Source: Caenorhabditis elegans
Taxonomy: Eukaryota; Nematoda; Chromadorea; Rhabditida; Rhabditidae
Direction: 5' to 3'
Length of the DNA: 64,000 bases
NCBI RefSeq assembly: GCF_000002985.6
Contig: NC_003283.11
Span: 3,100,001 to 3,164,000, forward strand
Below, in pieces: positions 10,183-22,239 of this stretch. A model generated the notes under the pieces. That model saw only the letters and a program-made list of their open reading frames with translations. It was not told where the DNA came from and searched no databases. The position numbers and the translations under genes are program-made. The stretch's first letter is position 1. The number at the start of each line of letters is the position of its first letter.

Positions 10183-13100
10183 TTATACAAGGACTGGGAA
10201 CTCGGTGTCATCGAGAAGGCCAGAATTACAGGTAGGGCAAATTCTTTTGACTTTAAACCACTTTTGAGCACAGCCAGTATGATATTGTCGTTTGCAATTT
10301 GAGCACTTCAATGTTTCATGCTCTTCCATCATATCTTCCAGGCATACCAGGCATTCCTTATCTTCAAGATCATCGGATTTTTGAGATTCTGGAGTTTTGA
10401 GCAGTTGAGCACAAATGAGTGGAGCATTTTCTTTGAAGGTATCCTTATAGGCCTTCAAGAACTCATCAGAGAAAGTTGGAAAGTTTCGGAGCTCCGGAAT
10501 CTGGTCACTGCTGATTTGCTCATTTGATCTAATTATTTTGATCCGGTTTTCCACTTCCTTTGTGTATCCTCTGATTTGCCGTTCAAAGTAAATAAATTCT
10601 CGTTTTGAAATTATCTTGTTTTCCCGGTTCTTTGAAACTTGAATAAGTTTTGAGGTCATTTTGTTGATTTTGTTCATTGGATTTTCGACTTCCAAAACTG
10701 CTTGAGCTTTGAGCATTTCGAATAGAATATCCTGAACTTTTTCCGTATCTTCTGTGAATCTTTGAGGAATGGTTTCAGCAACAAGAGTTGGCTTCTTTTG
10801 CATCAACTTTCGATTTTCCAGCTCCAGATTCCTAATGGAAATTTTTTGTTGAGCAATAGCATTTTGTTGAGCTTGAATTTGTCTGTAAATTAAAACTTTA
10901 TTAAAAGATAATTTAGATTAAATAAACTTACGCTTTCAAAAGTTGAATCTCCTCATCTCTCTCGATCACTTGCAATGATTTTTTGACTAGAGCGTTTTGG
11001 TGGTCAAGAATTTGTCTGGAAAAAATTAAAATTGTTTTAAATATTGTTTTGTAAAAAATAAACTTACTCCATTTGGAGTCGAATTGTCTCATCTTTTTCG
11101 TGATTTAATTCCGACTTCTGATCTAGAAGCTCTCGTTTAGTTGTTTCTACTTGCCTGCAAAATTTTGATTTGTTTCAGCAAACTATAATATTTTCTAAAA
11201 AACTTACGCTTTCAAATGCTCAATTTCTTCATTTTTCCCGGCAATTTTTTGAGATTTCTCTTCCGATTCTTGTTGAGATAGCTTCAATGATTTCCTGAGA
11301 TGTTTTGTCTCAATCTTCTCCAATCTCAGATCATCTCTAAGCTTAATGTTGTATTCACTTGCTCTGAAGCATTTTGGGCACGCATTGGATTGCTTTTCTT
11401 CTGGTTTAGCAATTGGGTTTTCAGATGGTTTTTGCTTTTTCTGTTTCTTCGATTTGACCCGCTTTGATTCAGAAGTTGGTTCTAGATTTTCTGCTACTGG
11501 AGAAATTTCACGGACTTCAACTAATTCCTCAGGAGTAGGCGCCTTCACATCATCCGCTTTTGGTGTGTTTGCATCAACGCAAACTGGACAACGGTAGCCA
11601 AAGATACGAGAACACGCTAATTGATTGTGAATAAAGGCTGGAATTTTAGAGATTCTTCTACAAATGCAATCGATTTGAAGATGTACAATGGCTCCGCTAA
11701 AAACATCATTTGGCAAAGTTTTCAAATTTTTAGCTCTCGTCATGTGATCAAAATAATCTTGAGATTGCTCACAAATTTCTGAGAATATTAAGTCCAGTTT
11801 CAGGTATTTCAATTCATTTGTTAAATCTTCTTTTGTGAATTCCGTTTTCCTCGTGTTGCGGACTTTCTTTGGTTCTTCACATGAGATGGTCAGAGTCTTG
11901 TAAAAGGCTTCCCACTTCTTGTTGATCACCTCCACATCCTTCAAATCAACAAACATGACACCTTTAGCAGAGCCAAAATATTCATCGATAAAATTGAAAA
12001 ACTCTCGAATCAAGTCAAATTGAGAAGGATCAATCTTCTGGAATATTTTCTTGGCGGTAAGCATATTCACCAAAAGGTTGAAGATGAAATCAGATGCCAG
12101 AATACATAAACCACCGGGAGTGATTGTTGGAATTGGGGTTGCAGAATATTTTGCAGCAGTTATTGGAATGATCACAAACTCAATATTTTTGAAATCTTCA
12201 GGAGATACTCGAGCCGCAACTTCTTGAAAAGTAAATGTCGCTAGCTTAGGCATTTCGAGAACCTCTTTTTCGAATGAAGAAACGTCCATGTGTTCTTGTT
12301 TCATGACTACGAGAAGTTCGTGAGCCATTATCAATTTGTTGGGCTTATCAGCAAAAATGCGAACAACCGGGGTATAGTTTTTTTCATTCTGAAAATAAAT
12401 TATTATTGCAATGCTGATAACTTTAACAGAAGAGCAAGGAAATTACCGAAAAGTGTAGTGTTCAAAAATTAGCTCAAAAGTGCTGCAAAATTTGAACTAA
12501 TTTTTGTTTAAATGGTAAAATATGGAAATAAGGATTTTTTCAATTTTTCCGAAATCGAAGAAACGGCCGAATTAAATTTAAATTCCTGCGCAAATAAGTT
12601 ACGTCATTTTCGACATTCATCGGTTTTTCTAGAAGCTTTCGGTAAATTTCACTCTGGTGATTAAGCTTTCATTAAGGGAAAACTGCTTGAAAACTTGACA
12701 AACGGTGTTGTAAAATATCAAATAAAATTTTAGAGGAAAACCAGCAAACGCGAAAATGTTGATAATCTCGGAAATTCAAATTTAATTCGACATTCGATTT
12801 CTTCAGTTTTTGCAAAAATGAAAAAAATAATTAAAAAAAGTTTCAACATTGTTTTTCAGTTGTTTTCTATCATTACGGTCCATATTCTATCATGTAAAGC
12901 AAAATTTCAAAACGACTCTACTTAACCTTTAACGCTAGTAAACTCACAAAAGCGAATCTTGGATAAAACCACATTTGATTTTCGTGAATGAATTTCTCAA
13001 CTTCTAGCACAATGCATTTACTCCATGCGAACATTCTGTTGTAGACGAGCTCATTATCCCTGATAGGAATTTTTGCAGCAAAGTTTCTCAGCACTTCTTG

Positions 13101-13854
13101 CAAAGAATCATGGACTGAGCTCATTTCGAAGAACTTGCTGATTTTCTTCCATTGAGTAAACATCTCTTCGAATGTATATTCGTTAAACTTCAGCTGGAGG
13201 CTTTCCTCTCCGAGGTATCTCTTGAAGTTCTGAAAGAGTTTAATAAATAAAAAACTTATTCAACAGTAGTAGAACCTACATCATTTACCCTCATGCATCT
13301 TTGTTGAAACCGAGTTACACTTGTCTGACAGAACGGTACCATCTCGTGAAGAGTTGGAAGGGTAAGTTCTCTGATTTTCAGATAAGACGCAATGGTCGCT
13401 AACGCAACTTCTGTCTCGAATCTTCTCAGAGGACTAACACAAATTGCCCACTGAATGACCACAAAATAGTCGTGCTTGTAGATGTATGGAACTCGTTTCA
13501 TACTCTGGCATACAGCTGGATCATTCTGAAAATGTGTGTTTTTTTTTAATAATTTTTCATAAAAATTGTTTTTAAAAAACTTCCACTATGAACTTCTGCC
13601 ATATTGAACTCGAATTTTTCGTGACTTCCAGGAAAACGACGGAAGAGATTCAGACTTTCAAAAATTTCTTCTGCAGAGCCGTACACTACCAGTTTTCCAT
13701 TAGACGAGTCAATGAGGTTTTGAATGTTCTTCACGGGATTCTTATCAGTACAGTCCCATTCCAATGGCAGAAGCTCTTCGGGAATGTAGTTGCAGACAAG
13801 TTTCTTGAGAGAAGACGGGGAGATTGTGAAGAATTCGGTTGGATTGAGAAACAT
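10183..13854 (-). CDS. RING-finger/coiled-coil protein, copy B (full length, one abnormal donor)
   Basis: Seven exons: 13854-13585, 13525-13280, 13229-12948, 12388-11208, 11154-11068, 11015-10932 and 10882-10183, about 949 residues if spliced in the ancestral way. N-terminal exons have the same lengths (270, 246, 282 nt) as copy C. The middle carries a Lys-rich linker, a CPKCFRASEYN motif and a long coiled coil (RLEKIETKHLRKSLKLSQQE). The C-terminus is a RING-type finger: CLVC, LKCSNCKRQYHTGC, WFKVKRICPTC. By family logic it could be an E3 ubiquitin ligase; substrate unknown. Odd: the exon 1 donor reads AGT/GGAAGT where copy C has AGT/GTAAGT, and the nearest GT would create an immediate stop in exon 2. 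Product may therefore be defective at the N-terminus. The family has no name I recognise. Confidence 0.65.
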
Positions 13855-14460
13855 TATTAGGGTGAGGTAAGCGACTTGGACGGACTGGAAAAAAAATTTA
13901 AGGTGAAATTTGAGAATTTAAGAAGAAAAATTGAAAACTTGAATTAAAAACTATTAGAAATGAAAATTTTCAATGCAGCAAACCACAAATAGAGGTTCCG
14001 GATGCCTTCCCATCCGAGCATAGTTTGACTAGCTCCACCTACTCACCGGCCGCATCACTTCCCGGGAGGCTACTATTAATTGGTACATCTTGTTGCAAAT
14101 GATGATTGGTTGACAACTACACCACATCGCCACAGTTTTATGGTACCTACAAGTTAGCCTTGTTTTGTATGTACCAAGTTTATTAACTGGAAATGACTTG
14201 GAAAGTAATCCGTTGTGGAGTTATCTCGTAACTATCTATCCAATTATTAAAAAAAAAATAAAAATATTTGCGGTACTTCTGGCAAACTGAATTGAACTGA
14301 AATTGAAACTGAAAAAAATTGACAACGAGAAAAAAATAATCGAAATTTTCGAACTGTCTCGCAAAATTTTAATTGCTAGAATTATTTTTTAAAGTGAAAA
14401 ATATTTTCCCCCAAATTACAACTAACTAAATTAGAATGCATAGATTTTTTAAAAGACCGT

Positions 14461-14478
14461 ACTACACGGCCGTGTAGT
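14461..14478. repeat. Perfect 18-bp palindrome
   Basis: ACTACACGGCCGTGTAGT reads identically on both strands. It lies between the divergent RING copies. It could be the core of a small foldback element or a dimeric protein-binding site; the sequence alone does not tell. Confidence 0.8.
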
Positions 14479-14604
14479 CTAATTTTTTTATTGCTTTAAA
14501 ATTCTTTAAATTGCCTGAAAACACCGAATTTCATAATGAAACTTCTTGAAAATGTCGCAAAAAAAAGTTATGGCAGTTTATAAAATGAACTAAAATTAGT
14601 TAAA

Positions 14605-14880
14605 ATTTGAAATCGACTTGTCGGGACTGGAAACTAATTTTTTGAAATCACCATCTAATTTTCGGTATACAAGTTAATTATCTTAAGTTTTCAACTGGAT
14701 TTAGGGACTTTTTAAGGTCGATGGAGGACCAGATTTAATAAATTTTGGTAACTTCTGGTCCTCCATCGGCCTTAAATGCGCCTGAATCAAATTGAAAACC
14801 CAAGATAATTTATTCAATTTTGACGGTTATTTCAAAAAAAAAATTGTTTCCAGCCGTCGCTTTTAGCATCGTATTATTTT
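14605..14880. repeat. Foldback element (MITE-like)
   Basis: Nested complementary arms: TAAGGTCGATGGAGGACCAG (from about 14715) pairs with CTGGTCCTCCATCGGCCTTA (from about 14756) around a ~20-nt loop. Outside it, ATCTTAAGTTTTCAA pairs loosely with TTGAAAACCCAAGAT, and GACTTGTCGGGACTGGAAAC with GTTTCCAGCCGTCGC. The whole fits an old inverted-repeat transposon. Confidence 0.75.
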
Positions 14881-15302
14881 TTCCAGTTTATCCTACATTA
14901 TCTCTAAACTTCCCAACTCCGGAAAAACAACTTTCAATATTTTTCCAATTTTCAGGACTCTGACATCACCATTTTGCGTCCAGTTATAGCATTTTAGTCA
15001 TCAAACCACTACAGGTCTGGGAAAATCGTTTATAAACATGAGACGATACGGATCGTCTGATACGGAGTTTATCGATTAGTTGCTCTTCCGTATCTCAGTA
15101 TACCAAGTTCAGGGGCCTCCTGGGAAAATAAATGGTAAGTGGGTGGAACTATTTTTGCACACTAACAGGTTCATACTATTCCAGTTGCACTCTATATTTT
15201 TGTGATTTTTCTGTTGTCGTTTTATTTGCTCTGTACAAGCATTTATCAACTCCTAGTTTCTTTAAATTTATATTTTCAGTCTATCATAATCTCATCTTAA
15301 AA

Positions 15303-18171
15303 ATGCATATCAATCCAACCGAATTCTTCACAATCTCGCCGTCCTCTCTAAAGAAACTAATCCGCAACTACATTCCACCGGAGCTTCTTCCATCGGAATG
15401 GGACTGCGCGGACAAGAATCCGCTGAAAAACGTTCAAAACTTGATTGGCTTGTCCAATGGAAAGCTGAAAATGTACGGATCAGCGGAAGAACTTCTTGAC
15501 AGTCTGAACACCTTCCAGCGATTCCCGGGAAGTCATGAGTTGCTCGGTTTTGAGCTGGCAGAGACTTATAGTGTAAGTTATCTCTAGGTTGCTAGCGGCC
15601 ACTACTACAGACTGAGATATATTCTCAACTATTCTTTAATTTGATTTTTCAGTCCTCTCCGCAATACTTGAAGAGCATGAAGGGATCCACCTACGTCTAC
15701 AAACACGACTATTTTGTCATTCTTCAAGGCATGATTCCTTATAGTCCGCTGAGAAGGTATGAGACCGAAGTTGCCATGGCAACTGTCGCCACGTATTTGA
15801 AGATTAGGGAATCCGTACTTAAAAGTGACTGCGAGCTTGTTCCACTTGCTCAAAGTGACCTGGAACGGATTAAGAATAATATTCAAATTGTGAATAATGT
15901 AAGTAGAATTAGTATTAAAAGCTTCATAACTTTATCTTTAAAAAAAAATTTCAGAGCCTAGTCAACTCCGCGTTCAACGATCTTTCACTTTTGGAATTTG
16001 AGAATCATACGATTGACGAGCTATTTATCGCATTTGAAAAATTATTCCCAAGTTTTGAAGATGAAAGAGTCTATGATTCTTTGAAAGCAGTTCTTCGAAA
16101 ATTTGTGGAAAAATTTCCAATTTGTGATAACGAGTTCAAGTACCGAACTTTCTTCTCTTGGAGCGGTCTAATGATTCTAGAAATGATGTTGTTTTTGGAA
16201 GAAAACTCTGCACTCGTCCTTCCAAGATCTCAAATTGTGAGTTTTTTGTTTTACAAAATTAAATTTTTTTAAATTAAAAAAAATTATAACTTTCAGACCG
16301 ATCAGAAATGCGCTCCAATTGTCCGTATTTTTTCTGACAAGTCGAATAAGTTCATAATGGCTCGTGAGCTTCTCCGGGCGATGAAGCAAGAAAATATGAA
16401 CGTTACGACATTTGAAGAAGAAGTTCTTGTGATGCCATGGCTATCAACATTTACCTATAAGCAAGTTGCGGATCGAGTTTCAAAAGAAGACCTGAAAACT
16501 ATTGCAGAGTTCAACCTGTTCGAAGAATTTTTCAAATCAATCAATCAATATTTCGACTCAAACAATGGAATTCATTTCATCGACTTGAAAGATGTCATGG
16601 AGATTGACGGAAGATGGGAAAACTTTTATAAAACATTGAACATTTCTAATGAAAATTCAAAGGAAGTTCGCGATGTGAAGAAAACAGAATTCACGATTGA
16701 AGATCTTAAAGATGAGCTTTCATATTTAAAGATTGACGTCAGCTTCCCAGAAGCCCACGAAAAATCTGAAATTGTGTTGGAACAATTTTGTGCTCTTAAG
16801 AAAACGATAACGACACCTGATGTCTACGAAATCATTGAACACCTTTTGATTGGTTGCATTATTCGAAGAATTCCTGAAATGGAAAAGTTTATTCACAGTC
16901 AGCTTGCGTGCTCTCAAGTTTTGGGTTATCATTGCGAAACTTGCTTGGGAGCTAAGAAAGTGCATGTGTCAGATATGAAGCCAGTTGAAGTTCCGAAACC
17001 GGTGAAAATTCTAATAGAAACAATGAAAGTTGAAAAAATTGTTTTGGAAACCGTTATTAAAGTTGAAGAAAATCAAGAGCCTAAGCTTGCAAAACCAAAG
17101 AAATCAAAAAAGCAACAACCATCTGAAAAGCCAATTGCAAAAACTGAAGAAAAACAATCCAACGCGTGTCCGAAATGCTTCAGAGCCAGTGAATACAACA
17201 TTAAGCTCAGAGAAGATTGGAGATTGGAGAAAATTGAAACAAAGCATCTCAGGAAATCATTGAAGCTATCTCAACAAGAATCCGAAGAGAATTCTCAAAA
17301 AATTTCTGAGAAAAATGAAGAAATTGAACATTTAAGAGCGTAAGTTTCTATGAAATATTTTGCTGAAACAAATCAAAATTTTTGCAGCCAAGTACAAACA
17401 ACTCAGCAAGAGCTGAATGAGACAATTCGACTCCAGATGAAGTAAGTTTAGTTTTTACAGAACAATATAAAAAATATATTAATTTTTTCAGACAAATTCT
17501 TGACCACCAAAACGCTCTAGTCAAAAAATCATTGCAAGTGATCGAGAGAGATGAGGAGATTCAACTTTTGAAAGGGTAAGTTTGTTTATTCTGAGGTGTC
17601 TTTTTAATAAAATGTTTAATTTACAGTCAGATTCAAGCTCAACAAAATGCTATTGCTCAACAAAAAATTTCCATTAGAAATCTGGAGCTGGAAAATCGAA
17701 AGTTAATGCAAAAGAAGCCAACTCAAGCTGCAGAAACCATCCCTCAAAGATCAACAGAGGAGACGGAAAAAGTTCAGGCTATTTTATTTGAAATGCTCAA
17801 AGCTCAAGCAGTTTTGGAAGTCGAAAGTCCAATGAACAAGATCACCAAAATGACCTCAAAACTTATTGAAACTTCACTGAACCGGGAAAACAAAATAATT
17901 GCAAAACGAGAATTTATATATTTTGAACGACAAATCAGAGGATACACAAAGGAAGTGGAAAACCGGATTAAGATGATCAAGTCAAATCAGGATATCAGCA
18001 GTGACCAGATTCCGGAGCTCCGAGACTTTCCAACTTTCTCTGATGAGTTCTTGAAGGCCTATAAGGATACCTTCAAAGAGAATGCTCCACTCATTTGTGC
18101 TCAACTCCTGAAAACCTCCGACATGTAATTCTGGCCTACTGGATGACAACGAGTTCCCAGCCCTTTCATGA
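15303..18171 (+). CDS. RING-finger/coiled-coil protein, copy C (RING deleted)
   Basis: Exons 15303-15572, 15653-15898, 15955-16236, 16297-17339, 17388-17441, 17492-17575 and 17627-18128 join in phase to give about 826 residues. The start at 15303 (MHINPTEFFTISPSSLKKL) aligns with copy B. The N-terminal domain, CPKCFRASEYN motif and coiled coil are intact. The RING is missing: after LICAQLLKT the frame ends at a TAA (18126-18128), while the last 15 codons of the family (CNSGLLDDNEFPALS and stop, 18124-18171) survive immediately after in the +1 frame. This is the footprint of a deletion of about 165-170 bp. Compared with copy B the fourth exon is also shorter, with a gap in the central domain. 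It may make a RING-less protein, possibly non-functional or dominant-interfering; inference only. Confidence 0.7.
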
Positions 18172-18373
18172 TCATGTGTACATTTTGTGTTCGTTTTTTT
18201 TAAATTTTAAGTTAATAATTCGAATAAATTAAATAGGTAATAATTGTTACAATTTGAATTTTTGTTGCAAAATGAAGTTCAATTTTTTTTTAATTTTTAG
18301 TTTGAGCACAAGGGTACATGTAGTCTGCCTGACTTTTGTGATTTTGATATGATCGTAATCAAAAAATGCTATC

Positions 18374-18383
18374 ACTGATAAGA
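18374..18383 (+). promoter_or_regulatory. Intestinal GATA (ELT-2-type) site upstream of the lectin gene
   Basis: ACTGATAAGA matches the extended intestinal GATA consensus AHTGATAARR exactly. It lies 51 bp before the lectin start codon. ELT-2 is the main intestinal GATA factor of C. elegans and many lectin-like genes are intestinal. Occupancy is inferred. Confidence 0.6.
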
Positions 18384-18433
18384 ACCCGTTGTCTACAAAA
18401 TGCGAGTTGAAAATTGAACTACCACTGCTAAAA

Positions 18434-20227
18434 ATGATTTCAAAATTTCTACGATTAAGTTTAATTCTAGCTCAAGTGCATATTTCTGTATCAGATATTT
18501 GTAGATACCCACATGAAAAATTTATTGGGAGCAGGTTCGTTTTTTATTTTACTCTAGGCTTAAAAATTCATATTTTATACCTTTTCAGGTGCTATGCTTT
18601 CGTTCCGAAACGCCACAATTTTGAAACTGCAGAGATTTACTGTCATGGTCAGGGATATAGTTTGGCTACAGTAGATTCTGCGATCACTTCGAATTTTTTG
18701 GCTTGTAAGCTTTTCAGATCTGACTTCGATATTGAGAAGTTGGGCTGGCATATCGAACATCACGGCGGCCGACAATTTCCGAGCTTAGCCACTTACTATA
18801 ACAGTTAATGGTTAAGTATAGTGAGTGGCCAAATTTTTAGTTTTAAAAACCGGATGCTATACGCTCGGATTCGTCCGATATGCCAACCCTATTGAGGAGT
18901 TTATAAAAATTTCGATTTTCTTTAGCTTCCGCCGCAACGGAATTCGGGTCAAATAGCGGACAATTTTGGATAGGATTATCTAGAAAAACTGAATTCCAAC
19001 TATTTTATTGGGATGACGGAACCAATGTGGCATTCACACATTTTGACGCAGGGTTCCCAAATGAACTAAACTACGTGGCAGAAAATGTGAAAAATGGGAG
19101 GTGGCAGACCCGGGATGATCAGGATGAGCTGGCATTCGTGTGCTCTTATGATCCTTCACTTACTACCACTACTGCTCCTTCTACTTCTTTACCAACTTCT
19201 ACTATTTCCACAACCAAACCAACTACTACCACATCTGTCAGAACAACGACGCAGTGGAATGCTGTAACATCTACAACTCTGCAGCAATCTACAAAAAGAA
19301 CTGGGTGCCCGGACGGGTTCACATATTTTGCGCCAACCCAAAAATGTTACATTGTGGTTGGTTTGATAAGAGCACAAGGCATATCAGTTAAAACACAAAT
19401 AAAATTTTCAGGTCGTCTATGGCTACGACTCAGACTACCCTCCTGTGCCGGTATGTAGTGTAGAACATGTTATTTTCCAAAAAAAAATTCATTTAGATTG
19501 ATGCTCCATTTTTGACAAAAGAAAATCAGAGATGTCAGAAGTATGGAACAACTATTGCAACAATACATTCATCGAGTGTCAATGATTTTTTCACAGGTGA
19601 GCAACTTTTTTAATTGCTAGGTAAAACGATTTTAATCATAAAAAACTTGATGGAGTGCCAAAATTCGAGACTTTGCTTTTTTTAGCCTCGAAGTGGTCCA
19701 AAATTAACAAAATAAAAAAAACCATTTTTCCAAAACTTTGAGCGTCCATAGCTTTTTTTTTAATTTTTAGTACGTTTCATTACGAAATTGGGTAGTTTTG
19801 GACCATTTTTGGTCTAAAAAACAAAGACTCAAATTTCGGTACTCCGCCTTTAAATTTCTGGTACTTCTTCTACTGATGTGTTAAAATTTTTGTATTTTTT
19901 CTGTTGAAAATTGGTAATTTTGTATGAAAAATTTTCAGATTTAATCAAAAAGAGCTTCAACGACTCTCGATTCGCAACAATTGGGCTCCGCAACACTGAC
20001 CTCAAAGCTACTGGAGGCAAATGGCAATGGTTTGATGGAAGCTCAGCTGATTTTCTGAAATTTGGAGATTCTTTTCCTAAAACTGGAGATTATATCGCTC
20101 AGGTATCACATTTTCAAAATTAAAAAACAAATTTTAAATTTTAATTCAGACTTCTGCGCAAGGATTCTGGGTAACATATACACACACTGCTGCCAACGAG
20201 GGTGTAGTTTGTTCAGTGGATTTTTGA
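18434..20227 (+). CDS. Secreted protein with two C-type lectin-like domains (clec family)
   Basis: Seven exons: 18434-18534, 18589-18704, 18926-19353, 19412-19450, 19497-19596, 19939-20102 and 20150-20227, 341 residues, all phases consistent. An N-terminal signal peptide (MISKFLRLSLILAQVHISVS) precedes a first lectin-like domain (CYAF, AEIYCHGQGYSLATVDS, then QFWIGLSRK and a late Cys). A Thr/Ser-rich linker of about 60 residues follows, probably O-glycosylated. The second domain has GCPDGFTYFAPTQKCY, RCQKYGTTIATIHSS, FATIGLRN, KWQWFDGS and a terminal VVCSVDF. I see no obvious calcium-binding EPN/QPD plus WND set, so carbohydrate binding is unproven. Worm clec proteins are often secreted by the intestine and respond to infection. 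Introns 2 and 5 each contain a foldback repeat. Confidence 0.85.
18737..18893. repeat. Foldback repeat in lectin intron 2
   Basis: GTTGGGCTGGCATATCGAA near 18737 is complementary to TTCGTCCGATATGCCAACCC near 18872. Closer in, AGCTTAGCCACTTACTATA pairs with TATAGTGAGTGGCCAA across a short loop near 18810. It has the form of a small inverted-repeat transposon; its start lies at or just inside the exon 2 donor region. Confidence 0.7.
19645..19860. repeat. Foldback repeat in lectin intron 5
   Basis: TGGAGTGCCAAAATTCGAGACTTTG (from about 19654) is the near complement of CAAAGACTCAAATTTCGGTACTCC (to about 19848), and GAAGTGGTCCAAAATT pairs with GGGTAGTTTTGGACCA. A typical small palindromic repeat; it accounts for most of the 342-bp intron. 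Confidence 0.75.
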
Positions 20228-20285
20228 TTATTAATCATTTTTCAAAATAATATTCAAACTTTTAGTTTTTACAAGATAATATTAA

Positions 20286-21843
20286 TTAAAAGAATGAACG
20301 GTTGTTGAATGAATTTTCACTTGAGAAGACGCCGGGTTCTTCTTGCAGCAGCTGAAAATTTCCTCGCGTACGGTATTGTTGAGCACAATATACATTATGA
20401 AAGGGATTCCTGGAAGTATGCAAAATAAATTAAAAACAAAAAGCATTAAATTTTTACCTCCACTGAGCTGATACGAAATGTCAGAAGCATGCGAGAACCA
20501 TTTCGGAGTTACAAAAAAGTAAAGTGTAACGAAAGATATTGCAGGTACTGCATAGGTCAGGGAGATGCAGATTGATTGTAGGAGAAGCTGAATTCGAACT
20601 TGATTTCAGCTCGTATCCCTGAAAACTTACACTTTTCTGAAATTTCATCGCCTGCGCCGAAAAATTCTTGACCTCCCGGAACCGCCAAACTAGACAAAGG
20701 CTTGTGTACACAGTCACTAGCAATACAGCGGCAGAGATGTTGTGAAAATATAAAAAGTTATTGCTATAAGTCACTCCTTCTTGTTCAGTCATTGGATCCA
20801 AGAGTGGTGCCATGTAGTCAGAGTTGAAAAGTACTGTATCGAAGAACAAGGATCCGTAGATTGCATAGATTGTGAGAAAAGCTAACCAGAAAGAAATCAT
20901 CGCGTTGGTCTGAATTATTATGGGAAATGAAAAAAGATGGAACATAATAAAACATACATTGATCAGTGATTCACCAAAATTAATCATGCTCAAAAGCCGA
21001 TGGATCCCCAAAAATACCGCGGTAGCTGAGCCAAGAATCCATTGCACTGAAAAACTGTCCGTTTGGAGCTATAGGGGATTTAACAAAGTTCACAGCCTGA
21101 CTGCCATTTTGGGCCGCAAAAGGGATTGTGAGCCCGCAAAAAGGGAGGCTTAGGCTTAGGCTTATGTCTTTTAAGATTTTCAAAATATTAACCCAAAAAT
21201 GTGGCCTTTTTGAAAAATGGAGAACATTGTTGCGGGCTCGAACACCTTGAAGTAAAAAAATTCAATAATAACTATTAAAACGCAAATTAATATTACATAC
21301 GTATGCCGAGAAATTTTCAAATTCAAAGATCAAACAGTACTTTCACAGCAGCCCTAGAATATCCAAAAACAAACCCATTGTCACTTTCCCAACAATAGTC
21401 ATAATTTGCGGACTTGTACAGTACACTTCTCCAAGTAACGCAACAAACCCCGGCCAAATTGAGTTCCCCCAGACCTCGGTGATCTCAATAACTCCAATAA
21501 AAATCATGACGATGTAGGCTTTCATTTTAATTTTTGTGAAAAAAATGTACAAAACCGGCCAGCCGATAACTTGGAACAAAAGCCCACTCGATATGTAGTA
21601 GATGCCCCAACCAAAACGTTTTACGCCTGTTTCATACCATTCGGCGTGATTTTTTCCAGAACAGTTGTATCTGGAAACAGAATATCTGTAGAAATTCCGA
21701 AAGCCAGGATACCTCGGGGAATCAACTGCTGACATCATATCGAGCATTTCTTGAATTTCCTCAGGCAAGCGTCCAGAAGCCCAAAAATTGGAGGCAGATA
21801 TTTGAAAAATGGTGAATATAAGGATGGTCTTGAACAGCTTCAT
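20286..21843 (-). CDS. Srt-family seven-transmembrane chemoreceptor, frameshift near the C-terminus
   Basis: Exons 21843-21375, 21046-20958, 20909-20631, 20587-20458 and 20410-20286. The N-terminal RYNCSGKNHAEWYETGVKR, the GEVYCTSPQIMTIVGKVTM segment and the LLLQSICISL and FFVTPKWF motifs are typical of the Srt class. An unusually long hydrophobic N-terminus suggests a signal peptide. In the last exon a run of four T (20401-20404 on the plus strand, AAAA) shifts the frame: the current frame gives IPFHNVYCAQQYR, whereas one T fewer would give the family-like IPFIMYIVLNNTVREE. So the C-terminal tail is abnormal. The first exon uses a GTTTGT donor, chosen because it restores phase and the GKVTM-VQWILGSA join. 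Possibly a natural loss-of-function allele, or an assembly error. Confidence 0.65.
21146..21164 (+). repeat. Short interstitial telomere repeat (TTAGGC) in an Srt intron
   Basis: AGGCTTAGGCTTAGGCTTA is three units of the nematode telomere repeat TTAGGC. It lies in intron 1 of the Srt gene at 20286-21843. Interstitial telomere tracts are common in C. elegans introns and intergenic DNA. Confidence 0.85.
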
Positions 21844-22239
21844 CTCTGAAATGGATCAAAGAAATACAAATCTGAGCGTTGGTCTCTGAAAATTTGGTGT
21901 ATTTATACCTATTCTATATCTTTTTTATCAAGGGAGGCAATCAGGAAATAAATTTGTTTTTTTTTCGTGTAAAAAATGTGTTCGAAAACTAGACCGACCA
22001 ACAACAATTTTATCTAGGATTTGAAATCTCAGAGGGTCCAACACTGTAATAAAACATGTGTTTTGCTCAGTTTCTCATAATTGTAAGTGTTTATGAACTC
22101 AAAAATATAGTTAAGATTTGAAAAATTGAATGTGCCTACAAATTTTTTAAAATTGAGCAGGACATAATTTCAGACATTTTACGTGTTGGAAAATCTTGGG
22201 AAAGGGAGTCTGTTTATCTTTTTACCTACCTGTGTTTCG

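Larger units (their letters stand above)
13855..15302. other. Divergent promoter region between RING copies B and C
   Basis: Shared upstream region of the inverted copies B (minus) and C (plus). It contains a perfect 18-bp palindrome (14461-14478), a foldback element (14605-14880) and an unassigned block at 13975-14240 with no coding potential that resembles nothing I recognise. A splice acceptor TATTTTCAG at 15281-15289 precedes the copy C start and probably receives a spliced leader or a 5' UTR exon. Confidence 0.5.
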
